A stretch of 64,000 bases of DNA from Calliopsis andreniformis. Its lineage: Eukaryota > Arthropoda > Insecta > Hymenoptera > Andrenidae. Shown piece by piece: positions 62,401 through 64,000 of the stretch (positions are counted from its first letter, which is position 1; every line of letters starts with the position of its first letter). A program made the position numbers and the translations under genes. The notes under the pieces were generated by a model that was not told the origin of the DNA, ran no database searches, and saw only the letters and a program-made list of their open reading frames with translations. The stretch covers positions 17,339,001 to 17,403,000 of the forward strand of contig NC_135066.1 in the NCBI RefSeq assembly GCF_051401765.1. Reading direction: 5' to 3'.

Positions 62401-64000
62401 ATACAATGTAACTGCATCAGTTCATGCATATTTCCCAAGACAGATATATGTATCTATAATTTGCTAAAAGAAGGAAGAACTAACAATATTCCCCTTGTCG
62501 TAATAATAGGTATTACCCATTCAACACCTCCCATTGAGGCGTTAGTCACGGCAATGTTCAGCAATAATTAAGGTATAAATTGCGTAAAGCAATGTTACAG
62601 GATCATTATTATTTGCTCTGGGCTGGATACGACCATTGACTGCCACCGCACAGGCGGAGACGATGTTCTCGCTGTAGGGGAATTTTTCTTTTTGCCGAGC
62701 ATCATTAATCTTTGCTTGGAATGGCTAGGTGCGAACGTTCGCCATTCAGCTCGCGCGTACTGAACGCAGCTGCACGCGAGTCACGCATTGTATGCACACG
62801 CGTGGACAAGAAACCGCGGAAATTTCGTGGGGCTGCAATCTCCGCAATCGAACGTGAGAATCGAGTCGAAAGGGAAACAGAGCACAATGATCAGCTTTGA
62901 CCTTCTGCTATTTCGTATGCAATTACGATGCCTTCCTGACCTGAACTGCCAATTAAAACGTGTATAGAACTTTGAAGGCACGCGTAATTCGAGAAATTAA
63001 TGCAATAAAGGATCGGTAAAATAGCAGATTCTCCTCAGATATCTTTAGATACACAATGGTGAATAGAAGAGCGTTCAAGAGTTAAAATAAAAGAAAACGC
63101 CAGAATTGAATGGGTGAATCAAAGAACAGTACTAATTGCAAGTTAAAATTAGCCACTTTCAAATAATCTGAGAATTATGTAAAGTGGATCAAATGGAACT
63201 CAAAATATGATTCTTAGACTTGTACTGTTCTTCGACTCACCGATTCAAGGTTAGAAGAAGGATTTAAATATCTACACCATATAAACTGAAAAACTATCTC
63301 AAAATAAATGTTACCACTATGGAATCAAATATCTACGCAGTATAGAAGATAATGTTCACCCAATTTCTAAAGCACCTGCAAATTTCTCTAAAATAACTTT
63401 TCCCCACGTTCTCTCAGTCTCGACTCTTCCACAGGAAAGCTTCATTATAAAAGCAGAAAAAATGCGTGGCTTATCAAGAGGGATCAATTCACGGTTGAAA
63501 AACGGAGCAAATGTGAACGTAGCATAACTCGCCCGAACGGTTCGGCGTGCTCGCAACACTGTATCCATCTGAAGCAAGTCGAGGTCGTTAATCGTCTACC
63601 TGTTCGGTGGGTAGACCAGCAGGAACGCGACTTTCCACATGGAGTTGAAAGTATCCAACCGGGCGAACAGGCTCGGTTCCCCGCGAGCGAGCGCATTTAT
63701 CCTGAGCTGGTGTTGGCACGCGTGAAACACGACGTCTTCAGCGTAATTACTAGCCCCCGATCGCGACCCGAGCTAATAGCGTTACGCTAAGCGTACGCTC
63801 TATTCCCAGCCTCGGGCCACGATTGCGCTCGGTTAACGTCCCTTTTTTCCGTGCTCTCTTCCCTTACAAAACCGAGCCTCGACCACTGAGAACTCACTTA
63901 CAGACTATCGCTGACGTTTCTCTATCCTATGTCGAGGGCTGTTTAAAGAGACGCCAGTCTCCCACGAAATGGATTTCGCTGAATACCCAGATTGAGTGGA
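59481..64000. other. No gene recognised; CpG-rich blocks
   Basis: Positions 60660-61480 form the longest CpG-rich block; its 176-codon minus-strand frame (60641-61171) lacks an ATG and splice sites. CpG-rich pieces also lie at 62640-62900 and 63500-64000. In the last, the minus strand has AGTCT|GTAAGTGAG at 63895-63901, a possible 5' splice site of an untranslated exon that would extend beyond or near the window end. Between these the DNA is AT-rich, with runs of T at 61729-61760. Confidence 0.4.

Overview
The window looks like animal nuclear DNA, most likely from an insect and perhaps a hymenopteran (bee, ant or wasp). That last step is inference. It rests on the lack of tightly packed open reading frames, long AT-rich stretches broken by short CpG-rich blocks (many CGCG and TCGA words), splice-type signals, a mariner-family relic and no prokaryotic operon structure. 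No rRNA, tRNA, CRISPR array or recognisable full-length conserved protein gene was found. Apart from one open frame at about 11.1-11.9 kb, the number of frames over 100 codons is roughly what random sequence of this base composition would give. I therefore gave weight to splice sites rather than to open frames alone.

Layout. 1-10.2 kb is AT-rich and noncoding, with a degenerate TTTGAAA-type repeat (3.0 kb), a possible hAT-like miniature element (7.6-7.8 kb) and a purine tract (8.8 kb). 10.3-11.9 kb is open in several overlapping frames on both strands; it may hold a minus-strand exon and contains the longest open frame of the window. 12.0-12.5 kb is a CpG/purine-rich block with a strong minus-strand 5' splice site. 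14.5-15.3 kb has a well-formed 110-base intron followed by a 182-codon open frame. 16.47 kb has a possible first coding exon with a strong 5' splice site. 20.08-20.63 kb supports a three-exon model on the minus strand for a 112-residue secreted-type protein with dibasic sites. 27.54-27.79 kb is the best single exon, on the minus strand, with a strong 3' splice site and a stop codon just before a 5' splice site. An exon at 48.43-48.62 kb on the same strand is in a compatible phase and could be its upstream partner.

The repeat content gives the firmest results. 53.28-53.96 kb is a 678-base palindromic mariner derivative made of two 3' halves facing outward and flanked by TA on both sides. 43.81-44.86 kb is a 1-kb complex of three alternating-orientation units packed with the palindrome GACGTC. 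38.15-38.23 kb holds five 12-base repeats that grow out of a perfect palindrome. 51.90-51.92 kb has three extended nuclear-receptor half-sites at exact 10-base spacing, and 40.22 kb has a close pair of CACGTG E-boxes.

The likeliest reading is intronic and intergenic DNA around one or more genes with long introns, several on the minus strand. No pathway can be reconstructed from what is visible.
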